Positions 1-11,410 of a stretch of 64,000 nt of DNA are shown here, in pieces. Under the pieces are notes generated by a model. It was not told the DNA's origin. It saw only the letters and a program-made list of their open reading frames with translations, and did not search any database. Source of the stretch: Myripristis murdjan. Taxonomy: Eukaryota; Chordata; Actinopteri; Holocentriformes; Holocentridae. The stretch spans positions 9,346,821 through 9,410,820 of the forward strand of contig NC_043983.1 of NCBI RefSeq assembly GCF_902150065.1, written 5' to 3'. The stretch's first letter is position 1. Each line of letters starts with the position of its first letter. The translations under genes were made by a program, and so were the position numbers.

Positions 1-99
1 ATATCGAAAACAAAGTTCAAGGGGCCGTGGGTAACACCAGCACAATCATGATTCATAAAAACACTAGCAGGCTACAGCAGCAAGCAATACAAAGAATAA

Positions 100-735
100 C
101 AGCTTATTTGACTTATTTTCCACCTCACCATCCAAATCTAAAATAGGGTCTCTGCAGTAGGGTTAATAATGAACACAAAATTAACTTAAATATTTAAACA
201 ATATAAATATAAGTAACATATGGTACTAATAAACTCATGCCATTTGTGTACAACCGCGGGGGAGGGGGGGTTACAGTCGGGCTGCTGCACGACCAGGTCG
301 GGAATGTCTTGCGGCCCAGTACCGGTGGTTGGGGACCGCTGATGTAGATTATCAAACACGGTGCATTGTTCGGCTTTGAAATAAACTCCATGTGTGCCAG
401 ATGTTTCATTAAATTCGACGTGTTACCTCCCTTGCATGACATTGCTTTAAGTCATCTGTTGCATGTCGCAGAGTCTGCATCCTTCTTAGATGTGAAATGT
501 AGCCAAACCTTGGAGCGTTTTGCCTTTGGCATCTTTATTGATCCTCTCACTATCAGTTCTGATCAACAGGTGTGCGGAGTAGCGGCAGTGACGTCACGTT
601 CAACAACCACAAGTTGACACCGGAACACCAGCGGCCGGCACCAAAATTTTCATTCTTATTCAGTCTAGTTATTACCGTTTACGGCAGAACCGGTGCCTAT
701 TGGCACCGCGTCTCGGTACTCAACCCTACACTGCA
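100..735. repeat. 5' flanking block shared by P450 copies 1 and 2, built of hAT-like repeat remnants
   Basis: This stretch recurs upstream of copy 2 (about 19989-20590) at high identity. It is missing from copy 3, where similarity to the other two copies starts only about 370 bp before the start codon (near 44635). The left part, around 290-345, carries the phrase GGTGGTTGGGGACCGCTGA, and the right part (about 364-735) is rich in CGGTACC/GGTGCC words. Both are familiar from non-autonomous hAT-type repeats of fish. Presence in both copies means they were inserted before that duplication. Family assignment is by recognition only. No reading frame here looks like a gene. Confidence 0.5.
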
Positions 736-1101
736 GTATAGCTTAGTTGTTTGATATGTCAGGACATAATGGACAGTTGCATTTTGGAATCACCACACAC
801 TCAGTTCAGTTGTTTTCTTTGCTGTTGACTCAAAATTGAACCTTTGTTCACTGCTGATTTTGGACAATATGTCCTCATACCCTAAAATGGTGCTTGAAGG
901 TTCCATTGTTGCATTATAATAATGGCAACTGATTAACAGTGTTTGAGGTATGCGACTTCCCCAAACAACGAGATCAAAGTCCAGTAAATTTTATATCAAC
1001 AGACATGGGATCTGTGGTAGAGAGTGACAACAAAGGTCACACAAGATTGAGAAACAGTTCTCATTCAACGGAGCAGAGCTACATAAACTCTTGCTTGCAA
1101 A

Positions 1102-4100
1102 ATGGATTTGGTGTCCTCTGTCTTTGGATCCATTGCTCACTGGGTGGACATCCAGAGTCTGCTCCTCTTCACTGTGCTCTTCCTCCTCATAGTAGATTAT
1201 GTCAAGACCCGTCGGCCCAGCAGCTTCCCTCCTGGACCCTGGGCATTGCCATTCATGGGGAACATATTTACTGTGGACTTCAACAGGGCCCACGAGACTC
1301 TGACTCAGGTACAACATCGCAGACTAGATGTAAAGTTATCAAATTGTGTCACAGCTGTTGACTGTTGATTCACTGATGCAACACATGATTTTGTTAGTTA
1401 ACCATCCAATCCCTCTTATACATGTTAATATAGATCTATCTTAGACAGATAATGCATCTTAGACCACCTCTTGATAATCTTTTTCTTTTCCCCGGCTGTA
1501 CCATGTATACCTGAAGCTACTTTAACCACAAACTTTTGTTTCCTCTCCATTCACATGCCCACATCTTCAACAGGTGAGACTCAAGCTGTTGCTCTTGTCT
1601 CAAACCTCTTTGCAGTTGGCAGAGACATATGGAGACGTGTACAGCCTGAGAATGGGTCAGACATGGGTGGTGGTGTTGAATGGTTTCCAGATGCTGAAGG
1701 AGGCTCTGGTAACGCAGGGAGACAGCTTGGCAGACCGTCCAATACTTCCTCTTCAGGTGGATATGTTCCACAACCTGGGTGAGACAGGCTTATCATTTTG
1801 TAGCTGTTGCGGTTGTTTAACACTGAATATACAATTTATAGGAAAACTGAGGAGTGAGTCTATGTTACACTGATCTGTCTCCTAATCAACATAACAGTTT
1901 GTGGCTGTTTTAATTTCTAAACCTCCTGTTACCCTCCTGCCTGGAAATACCTAACTAACATCACTTTTTGCTTAATATGTAACGACTTTTCCTAATTTTC
2001 CTAATTTTTAGTTGTTTTGGATTACACTGAGGAACAAAAACATGGCATTTATAATCTTCCATAAACCTCCCTCTACTTTAGGGCCCTCACCAAACAGAAC
2101 CACACTGTAGTAGTATGAGATCCACTGATAGTTAATGTGACATTTGGGAGGGAGAATCATGATTCCCACAAGAACGTTAATGTATAAAGGGAGGTGAGTG
2201 GAGGAGGTTATGTTTTTTTTTTTTTTTTTTATGGCTATTTAGGTTGTCAAAAAGACACATCAGGTACCTGACACATAAACTTGGGTAATAATTATTATTA
2301 CAATCATTTTCTGGGGGTTTAAATTGCTGGGTCAAACAGACCCCAGTTGATTAAATACAGAGCTGCCAACTCTCACACATTGGCCATGAGACTCACGCAT
2401 TTGATTGGCTTCACACGCTCTCACGCCACACCCCCGATTTCTCACGCTGAAGTGCTCATCAAGAGCCTTTTTTTTTCTTTTGACTAAAAACGGTTCTGTT
2501 TATCTGCGATCTTTCTGTTGAGCCTGAGAAAAGCCACTTGTGATCGATAAGTTATGCCTGCAGAGCAGAGGCAGTGGCGGCTGGGCCACTTTTACAAGAG
2601 GCTCAGCCAATCAGAAGAATCTTTTCGATAAATCAGGGACTTCCACCTCACCCCACCGGCATACTATCCAGTGAAATGAATGAGTTAGAGGCTACTCACA
2701 TTACAAAGTTTGTACTGTGCCCAAGCACGTTTGCCCCTAAAATCCGGATTATTTGACCAGTGTGATCGCTCCGTTCTGTGCTTGAAACAGTACACTTCCC
2801 CCCGCTCTGGCACGGTTGGAAGGGGTGTGCTTCAGCATGGTACGGGCGCATATACGAGCACATGCACGGTCATGCACGCAGCGCGAACGTGGATACAACG
2901 TAAATCATGCAACTTTCCTCCTGCCTCTGCAAAACCGTTTAATGCGGGCAGCGCAATTACTGACGAATGGCCGCGTTGCGCAATCAATAATGAACCATGC
3001 TGTCTGTGCTGCTGCAACCGCGTATAACAAAAGTCGGTTTATAATTAAAGTACACCAGTCTGTGTGCACGGCGCACCTGTCAGATCCAGCAGACCTGATG
3101 CCGGCCGGCATCGCGATGGCATCGCGATGGCACCGCGATGGCACCGCGCCGGCACCGGCCGGTGTGCAGCCACCCGGTCAGGTCAGGTCTGCCGGATCTG
3201 ACAGGTGCCGCTCCAGCTATTAGTTGGATACTTTCTAATGATGGCAGAGCAGTTAGTGTCTCTGCCTGCCATGCAGAACAGCGGGGTTCAATTCCCTAGC
3301 CGAACAGGAGGGCATTACCTCACTTTGTTGTTAACAATGACAATGAAGTGATTCTTATTATTATTCTGCCTGTCATTGGCCTTGTTCAGACTTTAGGTTC
3401 AAGGTTTTTTGAGAAGTTGGCAGCTCTGTAAATATATTAGTAAATGTGACGGTAGCAGGGGAATTTTCAATTTTCAAAACCTTCCAAGTAATTTTTATTG
3501 ACTGTAGTGTTCTCACTCAGAGTGTAGCAACTCTGTTTCAACACAGTTAAACCGTGTCCAGTGAAAACATGAGTCGTAGTGGAGTTGACCGTTTACTCAG
3601 AAGTCTTCAATGACATTTGGTGAAAAGGCGTTGCCTGTACAATGTTTCTCAGCGGATGACTACAGATAGCTTCAGAACATGTTCTGCATGTCTGCCTCAC
3701 TCTCAGTCCAAGAAGAAAGAGATAATAAACAGGAAGTAGCAAACACAGGTGACCTATCAGGAGGTGATGTCATCAGTAACTCTACTGTCAAAATAAAATC
3801 CCCTCAAAAGACATTTTTTAACCTTTTAACTACAACACATATAAATGAATTATTTTTCAAACACACATTACAGATGAGTAACAGAAATGCCTTGGAGGCA
3901 ACACATTGACTTAGTACCTAAAAGTTGTCCATGAATTGCAAAGTTATTTTTCAATTTGTCTGAAAACAATAAATAATAAAGCAAAATGAATGTTACATAA
4001 CATAATATCCCCACAGTAAAGCACAACCTGTTCCACATACACCCTTTTCAGAGGACATCATTTTGATCCCAACTTGCAAACTTTATCAAGTTAAATTATA

Positions 4101-6278
4101 TGAAAGGATAAAAGATAAATTTATACTGTGAAAAATACTATACTATGTTTTCTGCTCGAACGCAACTGAATGATCAACGTATGATTTAACGTAAAAAGAT
4201 AAATTTATTCAAATAAACTGAATTAATTGTGCAGTCAGTAATCAGTAGTGTGGGAAGTGTGTGGATGAATGAGGATGCCAAGACACAACAAAGACATGCA
4301 ACACGGGGGTGGGGCTAATGAGGCAATGCAGGGCAGGTGTGAGGACAAACAAGCTGACAAGACTGTGGAGGAACAAAATTTGCCACACATTTTAGTCTGC
4401 TGTGTTCATTTTGTCCCTATTGTTCCTCCATAGTCTTGTCAGCTTGTTTGTCCTCACACCTGCCCTGCATTGTCTCATTAGCCCCACCCCCGTGTTGCAT
4501 GTCTTTGTTGTGTTTCGGCCAATCGTCTGTCCCCTCCAGGCCTGTGTCCTGCCCCTTTCTTACCGGGGGTGTATTCAGCACAGACGTACCAGTATGTAAC
4601 GTCAAGCTAACAGAAGCGATAAAGCTCTGAACAACCTGTTGCATTACGCAAGCGTTGCAAGTATGGAAGCCGAGAGGGCCATTCTCCTCGCGATTGTAGC
4701 CGAAGAACTGTCTGAGCAGGACATTACTCTACATGGATCATTAATTATAGGGGTACTGCAATACATTCAATGTCCACTATGAAAAAAAACGGTTATTGTT
4801 AAACATTGTTTCCAAGATTTGTACCATAGGCCTACACAAATGAGTTTTAAGTTTTAAGTTGAATAAAATTTGCCATATTATTGAAGAAAAACAATAAACT
4901 ATGTCTGATTTATCATCATACTCAGCTCATACATGTGCTTTTACCTCCTCAAATGATGGGCAACATTTTAAACATAGACTGCACTAATAGAGCGACTTGG
5001 AAGCCACAATGGAACACTATCGTTTTAAATCACGGAGGCTTAAATACAGGCTGATGCTGATTGGATAACACCTGTGACACGCCCACAAAACGGAGGAAAA
5101 CTACCTGCGGGGCATGTTGCTCTCGGTTACAAAACGTTACAACCAAACACACCATTCAATGAGACGTCACACAACGTTACATATCGTAACGTCGTTGAAT
5201 ACACCCCGGGTGTGTCAATTAGTTCAGTTTGTATTTAAGTTCATATTCTTCTACTTGTTGCTTAGAATTGCCTAAAAATGCCCAGGCCCGACCCATCGCT
5301 GTGCAGCACCTATAATTTACTTTATTTTTTTAATTGCCATATGGACTATGTGTCTGAAATCAAATTTATTATTAAAACCAATGAACTGTCTGTCTTGCAC
5401 AACTGTCTGATTGGATGTCTAACAACTTTTTACTGCCAAACACAGACAAGACTGAAGGTCTCATTGTTGCTTCAGACAGTACAACTCCCAAGGTATCCCA
5501 GTGTATTGAATCCCTTTCATAAGGAAACATTTCAAAACTCAGATCTTTGGTATCACAACATGAGTTAGAGATGATTATTTACACCTTTTATCATACCGAC
5601 TAGACTACTGTAATTCCCTTTTCACCTGCCTCAGTGAGTCGTCAGTGGGTCTTCAGATGATGCAGCTGCAAGGCTGTTGACAAAGTCCAGATGAGTCACA
5701 TCACACACATTTTATGTTTGTCCATTTGGCTTCCTATCAAGTTTAGAATTCATTTTAAAATCCTTGTTTTCACATACAAAGCCCTGCACAGTCAAGCACC
5801 TGCCTGCTCCATCCTGATATCACTAGCAGGTCACTTAGGTCTTGTGACCAGGGCTTACTGGTTGTCCCTCACTCATGACTAAAAACAAAAGATGACTGTG
5901 CATTTGACATTTTGGTGCTAACAATGTGGAACACCCCTCCTTCAGAGACACAATCTGCTGTCTCTGAAGCTTTTAACCCTTTATAGGGCACTCATTGAAA
6001 TACTTTGAAATTAAAAAAAAACAACAACCCTAGACTGTTATTAAAGAATATGACAGGACTTTATTACTTCTATAAAAATTTTCTAAAATTTTCATTTTGT
6101 AATAGAAAATCAAAGCCATTGAGATTGGTCAAATGCCACAATCATGTGACCTGGGATGTAGAGCGATCTTTGCTGATTGGCTGGGTGAAGACCAAATGAT
6201 TATTGAACTAACTGAGACAGGGGATGGGCCTGATATGTAACCAAAAATAGTCACTTGCCCTATAAAGGGTTAAAAAGC

Positions 6279-6317
<39 letters not shown>

Positions 6318-9017
6318 TAACTTTGTTTCTGCCTCAATACAGCACCCACTAAGGGATGTGCATACATTACACTTATCCTATAAGCTTTTATGTATTTTTG
6401 ACAAGTTTGTTCAATCCCTGTATGTTTCCCATCAGGTTTAGTTTTCAGTAATGGACATTTATGGAAGCAGCAAAGGCGCTTTGCACTTTCGACCCTCAAA
6501 TACTTTGGAGTTGGCAGGAAATCCCTGGAACATGCCATTCTGGATGAATTTGCATATTCTGGTAAAAACATCGCTGACCTGAAAGGTAAATAAAGGGGAA
6601 AAACATTGACACATTTAATAATTAACAGATACACCATTTACATAAAATTGTTTGTTTACCTGTCCAGGCAAACCCTTTAACCCCCACTTAATCATCAACA
6701 ATGCTGTGTCCAACATCATCTGCTCCCTTGTTTTTGGTCATCGCTTTGAGTATGAGGATGAGTGGTTCATAGAACTCATTAAGAGATTCGACAGCGCTCT
6801 TCAGATTGAAGCTTCTATTTGGGCGCAGGCAAGTAAAACACACTTTACTCAGCTCAAGATGACTGGACAGTGTTGACATTTGGAAATGTGCAAGATGCAT
6901 GAGAGGTGATTTATAAATGGATAGACCAACACCACCGTTAGTCAGTGACTGTTAAGCAGGTTACCATGTTGTTGTCACATTATGTTGTTAATACCTAATT
7001 TTGTAGCTCTACAACGCCTTCCCTTTGCTGATGAGACGTTTGCCGGGACCACATCATACTGTCCAGCAGTTCTGGCGTGAAGTGAATGAAATGATACGAT
7101 CAGAGATTAAAGAACACAAAAAGGACTGGAACCCTGCAGAGCCGAGAGACTACATCGACTGCTATCTGACGGAGATTCAAACGGTGAGTTACAGCAGAAA
7201 GCTTCAGTTACTGTCTCAGTGTGAAATTTAAATTTTTTATGCAGCATGAGTGAAAATAAAGTTTTCAGGTAAGGAACAAGAGGTTTTTCACACTGATTTG
7301 AAAGGTAAATCCACAGTTACCATCAACAATGCTGTTACTGCATTGGTTTGACTATATATTTGCCATAGTATTGACATCTAAGTATTTTTCCAGTATGTTA
7401 TGAAGATGTACATATTTGTATGTATCCCCAGAGAAAGGGAGATGCTGAGTCCACTTTCGATGAGGAGAACCTGGTGATGTGTACCTTGCATCTGTTTGTT
7501 GCTGGTTCCGAAACCACATCCACCACCCTGCTCTGGGCCTTCCTCTACATGGCAAAGTACCCCGAGATTCAGGGTGGGGAGACTGAAAAGGCCTGTTTGA
7601 TGGCATGCATCGCAAACTTGTCTTTGTTAATTTAATTCTGAGTATGTAACAGTTTTGCAGTGTTTAAATCCACATCTATCACATCCATTTAAATCTTGTT
7701 GATAGTTTTGGGCAGTCACCCTACAACCATGTCAGTCCAGCATCGTTGAACGATTGTTCAGAAATTCTTCAGCCGATGATCAGCACTGGGACAGGATAAA
7801 ATCTCTCTTCAGTTCTTTTGTGTTTAAATTCTGTGTTTGGATTACTGAGGCACTGAACTCTGGCGACGGGCTGAAAAAACTTCAACAGATCATGTGAAGT
7901 TTTTGATTCTGTGCTGACCTGTGCAAGTGCAAGTGACGTGGACATCTGCTGAATGAACTCATTCTGTGCGGCAAAATGTAACTTTCAAAAAACAACTTGC
8001 ATGCTGCAAATCAATAGTTAATCCAACAAGACATGGTTCATGCAGTCCGAGAAAGCTGTTCTACAAGTCTGTGTTATATATCCTGAAACCTTCTTGATGA
8101 AACATGTCTTATCTGTTCTTGTTCTGTTTGATAGAAAAGGTCCAGGCAGAGATAGACAGAGTGATTGGACACTCCAGACAGCCATCCATGATGGACCGTG
8201 CTAATCTTCCTTATACTGACGCTGTCATCCATGAGATCCAGAGGATTGGCAACGTAGTTCCTCTCAGCCAGCCTCACAGCACCAACAGGGACATCCAGCT
8301 GGGAGACTACACCGTCCCAAAGGTCACTACTCAGGCAGTGTTCTATAGACATATGCATGATTAAGGATTAGCATACCACACTTCATATACTATTTTGTAT
8401 TTGAATCAGTGTTGATTGAAATCTGATCATCAGGGTGTTGTAATAATTCCCAATCTGACCTCGGTGCTGTTCGACAAGAGGGAATGGGAGACACCATACA
8501 CCTTTAACCCAGAACACTTTCTAAATGAGGAGGGCAAGTTTGTGAAGCGAGCTGCTTTCATCCCTTTCTCTGCTGGTGAGGAGCAACAAAATGATTCACT
8601 CATTCATTCATTGTATTTATTGTTCATGTGTAAGGTATTGCAGTTGGCACAGTGGTGATGCCAGCGGTTTGCCAGCTTTTGTTATCACAGCACTTGTCAT
8701 AACAACTATTTCTGCATCCTGTAAACACCTGATGAGAATTGAAACCACAGTTTTATCATTGGTCAGTGTGATGGTGTCAAAGAACCATTTGATTTATTTC
8801 TCATTTCAACAAGAGAGAATGTTTTTCTTTCACAGGTAAACGAGTGTGTCTGGGGGAGAACCTGGCTAGGATGGAGATTTTCCTCTTCTTCACCTCCTTC
8901 ATGCAGCGGTTCACCTTCTCCATGCCTGCTGGCACGAAGCCTGTACTTGACTACTGCTTTGGGATCACTCTGGCACCAGCTCCCTATGAAATCTGTGCCA
9001 CCCTGCGTCAAGAGTAG
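1102..9017 (+). CDS. cytochrome P450 family 2 monooxygenase, copy 1 (9 exons, 503 aa)
   Basis: Exons: 1102-1308, 1616-1778, 6436-6585, 6668-6828, 7007-7183, 7432-7573, 8135-8322, 8434-8575, 8836-9017. They sum to 1512 nt with phases that join cleanly and one stop at the end. The protein is an ER-membrane haem-thiolate monooxygenase using NADPH-P450 reductase. Visible parts: N-terminal membrane anchor (about residues 18-33), proline hinge PPGPWALPF (43-51), I-helix AGSETT (310-315), K-helix ExxR (E367-R370), FNPEHF (420-425) and haem loop FSAGKRVCLG (441-450) with Cys448 as iron ligand. Length and the nine-exon plan match CYP2 genes. It resembles the CYP2J/2N/2P/2AD group of fish, whose members often oxidise fatty acids or xenobiotics; the subfamily and substrate are inference. 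Intron 2 is 4.7 kb and full of repeats. Intron 4 uses a GC donor. Odd residues: SQPH and LLWA where copy 2 has SLRH and LRWA. Confidence 0.93.
2358..3428. mobile_element. non-autonomous DNA transposon in intron 2 of copy 1
   Basis: Perfect 13-bp terminal inverted repeats (CAGAGCTGCCAAC at the left end) are flanked by a 6-bp direct repeat, taaata, at 2352-2357 and 3429-3434. Copy 2 has the uninterrupted site (gattaaatatatta, around 22285), and copy 3 also lacks the insert, so insertion followed the duplication. The 1071-bp element has no transposase. It contains a GC-rich near-palindromic cassette (about 3068-3215) and a tRNA-like module with Pol III boxes (3242-3295). The ends resemble fish hAT-type repeats, but a 6-bp target duplication is short for hAT, so the superfamily is left open. 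Confidence 0.8.
3242..3400 (+). repeat. tRNA-like module with A and B boxes inside the 2358-3428 element
   Basis: TGGCAGAGCAGT (3242-3253) fits a Pol III A box and GGTTCAATTCC (3285-3295) fits a B box, at tRNA-like spacing. The following 100 bases, ending in CTGCCTGTCATTGGC, match the reverse complement of 26005-26157 closely. This is a tRNA-derived SINE-like piece carried by a DNA element. It is unlikely to be a working tRNA, since I cannot pair a full acceptor stem. Confidence 0.55.
4276..4521. repeat. long inverted repeat (about 97-bp arms, about 48-bp loop)
   Basis: The arm at about 4276-4374 is nearly the exact reverse complement of the arm at about 4423-4521 (for example GGACAAACAAGCTGACAAGA against TCTTGTCAGCTTGTTTGTCC, with few mismatches). 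It is absent from the same intron of copies 2 and 3. It may be the two ends of a fold-back transposon. No coding capacity is seen. Confidence 0.75.
4563..5210. mobile_element. terminal-inverted-repeat element, possibly Harbinger-derived
   Basis: The left end, GGGGGTGTATTCA followed by ATGTAACG, mirrors the right end, where CGTTACATATCGTAACG precedes TGAATACACCCC. A short open stretch from the ATG at 4663 (MEAERAILLAIVAEE...) looks like the start of a Harbinger-type protein, but it does not continue. No clear target duplication was found. The element is unique to copy 1 among the three introns. Confidence 0.5.
5360..5990 (+). mobile_element. L2-type LINE fragment (3' end of ORF2) in intron 2 of copy 1
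   Basis: Broken frames spell the usual C-terminal region of L2/CR1 reverse transcriptases: DYCNSLFTCL, then HWLPIKFRIHFKI-like and VFTYKALHSQAP, then LWNTPPS-like and SVSEAF near 5925-5975. The same element lies in copy 2 (about 23920-24618 and 26490-26950) and copy 3 (about 47250-47870 and 51075-51600). It was therefore in the ancestral intron before triplication. It is heavily decayed. Confidence 0.75.
6829..6830 (+). other. GC splice donor of intron 4, copy 1
   Basis: Exon 4 must end after CAG at 6828 so that exon 5 (CTC TAC AAC) follows in phase 0. The next bases are GCAAGTA, a typical strong GC donor. The nearest GT (four bases later) would break the frame. The same GC donor occurs at 27835 and 52482. 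GC-AG introns are a known minority class; retention in all three copies points to inheritance from the ancestral gene. Confidence 0.85.
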
Positions 9018-9270
9018 TGGAAAAGGAATCCAAGAAGCAACAACCATACAGATTTTTGTTGGGTTTTGGAGAACTTTACTATCCAGGGAGGGCTGGTGAA
9101 GGTCACCGAAGCACCGGAATTTAAAAATCTTTGTCTGCGAGACTAAAACTGTGTCGACCTCAAAAAATGTGAACACCTCATATGATGTTTAACTATGAGA
9201 ACAATGCAGACCAAAAAAAAAAAAAAAACATTTTTTTCTCTCCATGGCACGAGTTTGACACCCCTGATCT

Positions 9271-9730
9271 ATACTATATGCCATAATAACAGTGAAAACA
9301 GAATTATAGAAATTTTTGCAAATTTATTAAAAAGAAAAAATCTGAAATATCACATAGACATAAGTATTCGGACCCTTTACTCAGTATTTAGTTGAAGCAC
9401 CTTTGGCAGCAATTACAGCCTCCAGTCTTTTTGGGCATGTCGCAACAAGCTTTGCACACCTGGACTGGGGGATTTTCTGCCATTCTTCTTTGCAAATTCC
9501 CTCAAGCTGGGTCAGGTTGGATGGGGGCCATGGTGAACAGCCATTTTCAGGTCTCTCCAGAGATGTTGGATAGGGTTCAAGTCAGGGCTCTGGCTGGGCC
9601 ACTCTAGGACATTCACAGAATTATCCCTAAGCGACTCCTGTGTTGTCTTGGCTGTGTGCTTAGGGTCACTGTCATGTTAGAAGGTGAACCTTCAGCCCAG
9701 TCTGAGGTCCTGAGCGCTGTGGAACAGGTT
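9271..9730 (-). mobile_element. Tc1-type transposon remnant (C-terminal transposase and one end)
   Basis: Read on the minus strand, broken frames give DSDPKHTAK-like, [19 protein letters not shown]-like and QKDWRL-like pieces, which are the second Asp and the NPxxHLW region of a Tc1 transposase. The end sequence carries GTCCGAATACTTATGTCTAT, as in many fish Tc1 copies. The catalytic Glu of NPIE reads Gln here. Only about a third of an element is present and it is clearly dead. Confidence 0.75.
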
Positions 9731-10189
9731 TTCTTCTTCTTCTTCTTTTTTTTATTTCTTTCATTTTATTGTCACAGATTACAATACACAGCAGACATCA
9801 ATCTTTTGATTTACTATCAAGAAATATTTAGCGTATCAAAACCTACTGTTTTTGAAAGATGTTATGATGTTAGATAATATGCTAAAAACAAAAATTGGAG
9901 CGTTGAATTTCCCCTGTTGTCACTGTGATTCAGCAGCAATGTGCAAAACATAAATTTATGTGTGTAAGAATGAAACAAAACAACAGAAACAAAAAAGGGG
10001 ACAAAAATGGAACTGATGAAGAATGAATGAGGGATATAGTAACAAACAGATGCATTTACTTATTAGGGGACAATCGAGTAAGTTATCTATGTTTTAAAAT
10101 ATGTTGGTTCAGAGACCAGGTAACCTTTTCCAAACCGTGAGAGAGATGGACAAAAAAGGCAAGCAGACAGAAAAAGGTAAATCAGTTTT

Positions 10190-11400
10190 AAGATTTTTCA
10201 ACAAGATTTCCCCCCTGATAATGGCTTTCAGTGCATCCCATACAATTTCTGAGCCAAGCTCCCCGTTGTCATTTTCTTCCAGAAAATGTCTGATTTCTTC
10301 TTTAATTTTTGTTTTGAATTGTGGGTTATTCAGAACACTTGAATTGAACCTCTATAGTGTATTTCCAGGGTTAATTTGCAGTGATAATGAAAGGGGTGCA
10401 TGAAGTCAGTGTTAACTATCTCTCAATAATGTAATAATGTATCCATAACGATCTCTTTTGAAGATAAAGAAATAATCGATCCTGGAGTTGACAGCATGTA
10501 GATGGAAATAGTGTGTGTAGTCACGACCTGTTAGATACAAGTCTCTCCAGAGATCTATCACACCCTGCTCTGACATAAGAATCTTAAGTTTCTTGTGTAG
10601 GGGGGCTTGGGTAGCCATCTAGTCTAGGATTAAGGCGTATGTTCCAGTCTTCCCCACAAATTAATATACCTGTTGTTATAAAAATTGCATTTTAATCTTA
10701 TAAAATTACATTATATTACCATTATTTCCATGACACTATGTAGAAGTGTGTAGACAGTAGTTTTCCACTCTTCACCCAAGTGAGAGTGTAATATGACCTT
10801 GTATCCTTGTATTGTAGCTGGTTTGTTGAATATTACCATATAAGGATTCATTTCCTGTTACAATAGAATAGATAACTGTTGATGTGTGAAGAAGTGCCTC
10901 AGTGAGAGGTTGCTGCCCAACGTGGTAAGCTACTCACTCCTTGCAAGTAAAAATTTACTACTCAACTGGGCGTTGTCTGTCTCCTTTGTCAGTAGGTGAT
11001 CTCAGAATTTTAGTAACACCTGTTACCTCTGTCATTAAATGCAAGATTTTTCTATGAAAAGAAATGTCACTACCTGGAGGCGCTGTTATTTGGACACCTT
11101 CTATCTGACCTGAAACTAATAAATATCGTACTTCTTTGTCCTTTATATCTGATATTTTTTCAAATCGAACTCTGTGAGATAGTAGAATGGTGACCGCTCT
11201 CCTATGGTCTGATCTGTAAGATAAATAGTATACTTTAGAAAAACGCATTCTTTTCAACTTTTCATGTTCTACAGAGTTAAGGTGTGTTTCCTGTAAGAAC
11301 ACAATATATGCATTGTCCTTTTTCAGTGACTAGCTTTTAAAACGTCATACATCCCAAAAAATTTTGTGAACACTGAGAAATGAACATAACCCAATAAGAA
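10190..11400 (-). mobile_element. L1-type LINE fragment (ORF2 endonuclease and linker)
   Basis: Minus-strand frames give FLQETHL, GHRR/DHRRAVTILLS, APPGSDISF, then CGEDWNIRLNPRLD, PLHKKLKILMSE, DLWRDLY, DYTHYFHLHAVNSRIDYFF and finally IKEEIRHFLEENDNGE. These are the order and motifs of the apurinic endonuclease domain and following linker of fish L1 ORF2. Reverse transcriptase is absent. A solo LTR interrupts the endonuclease between the APPGSD part and the CGEDWN part. Several small frame breaks are visible. Confidence 0.8.
10674..11018. mobile_element. solo LTR (345 bp) inside the L1 fragment
   Basis: The insert starts TGTTATAAAA and ends AGTAACA on the plus strand (TG...CA on either strand). 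It is flanked by an exact 5-bp duplication, cctgt, at 10669-10673 and 11019-11023. Removing it rejoins the L1 endonuclease frame. The retroelement family is undetermined; no internal region remains. It is younger than the L1 it split. Confidence 0.75.
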
Positions 11401-11410
11401 CAGTAACATA

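Noticed and set aside
939-1361. 140-codon frame overlapping exon 1 of copy 1 (similar at 20836 and 44914)
   Set aside because: It is an out-of-frame shadow of the P450 first exon. The frame with the membrane anchor and PPGP hinge is the coding one.
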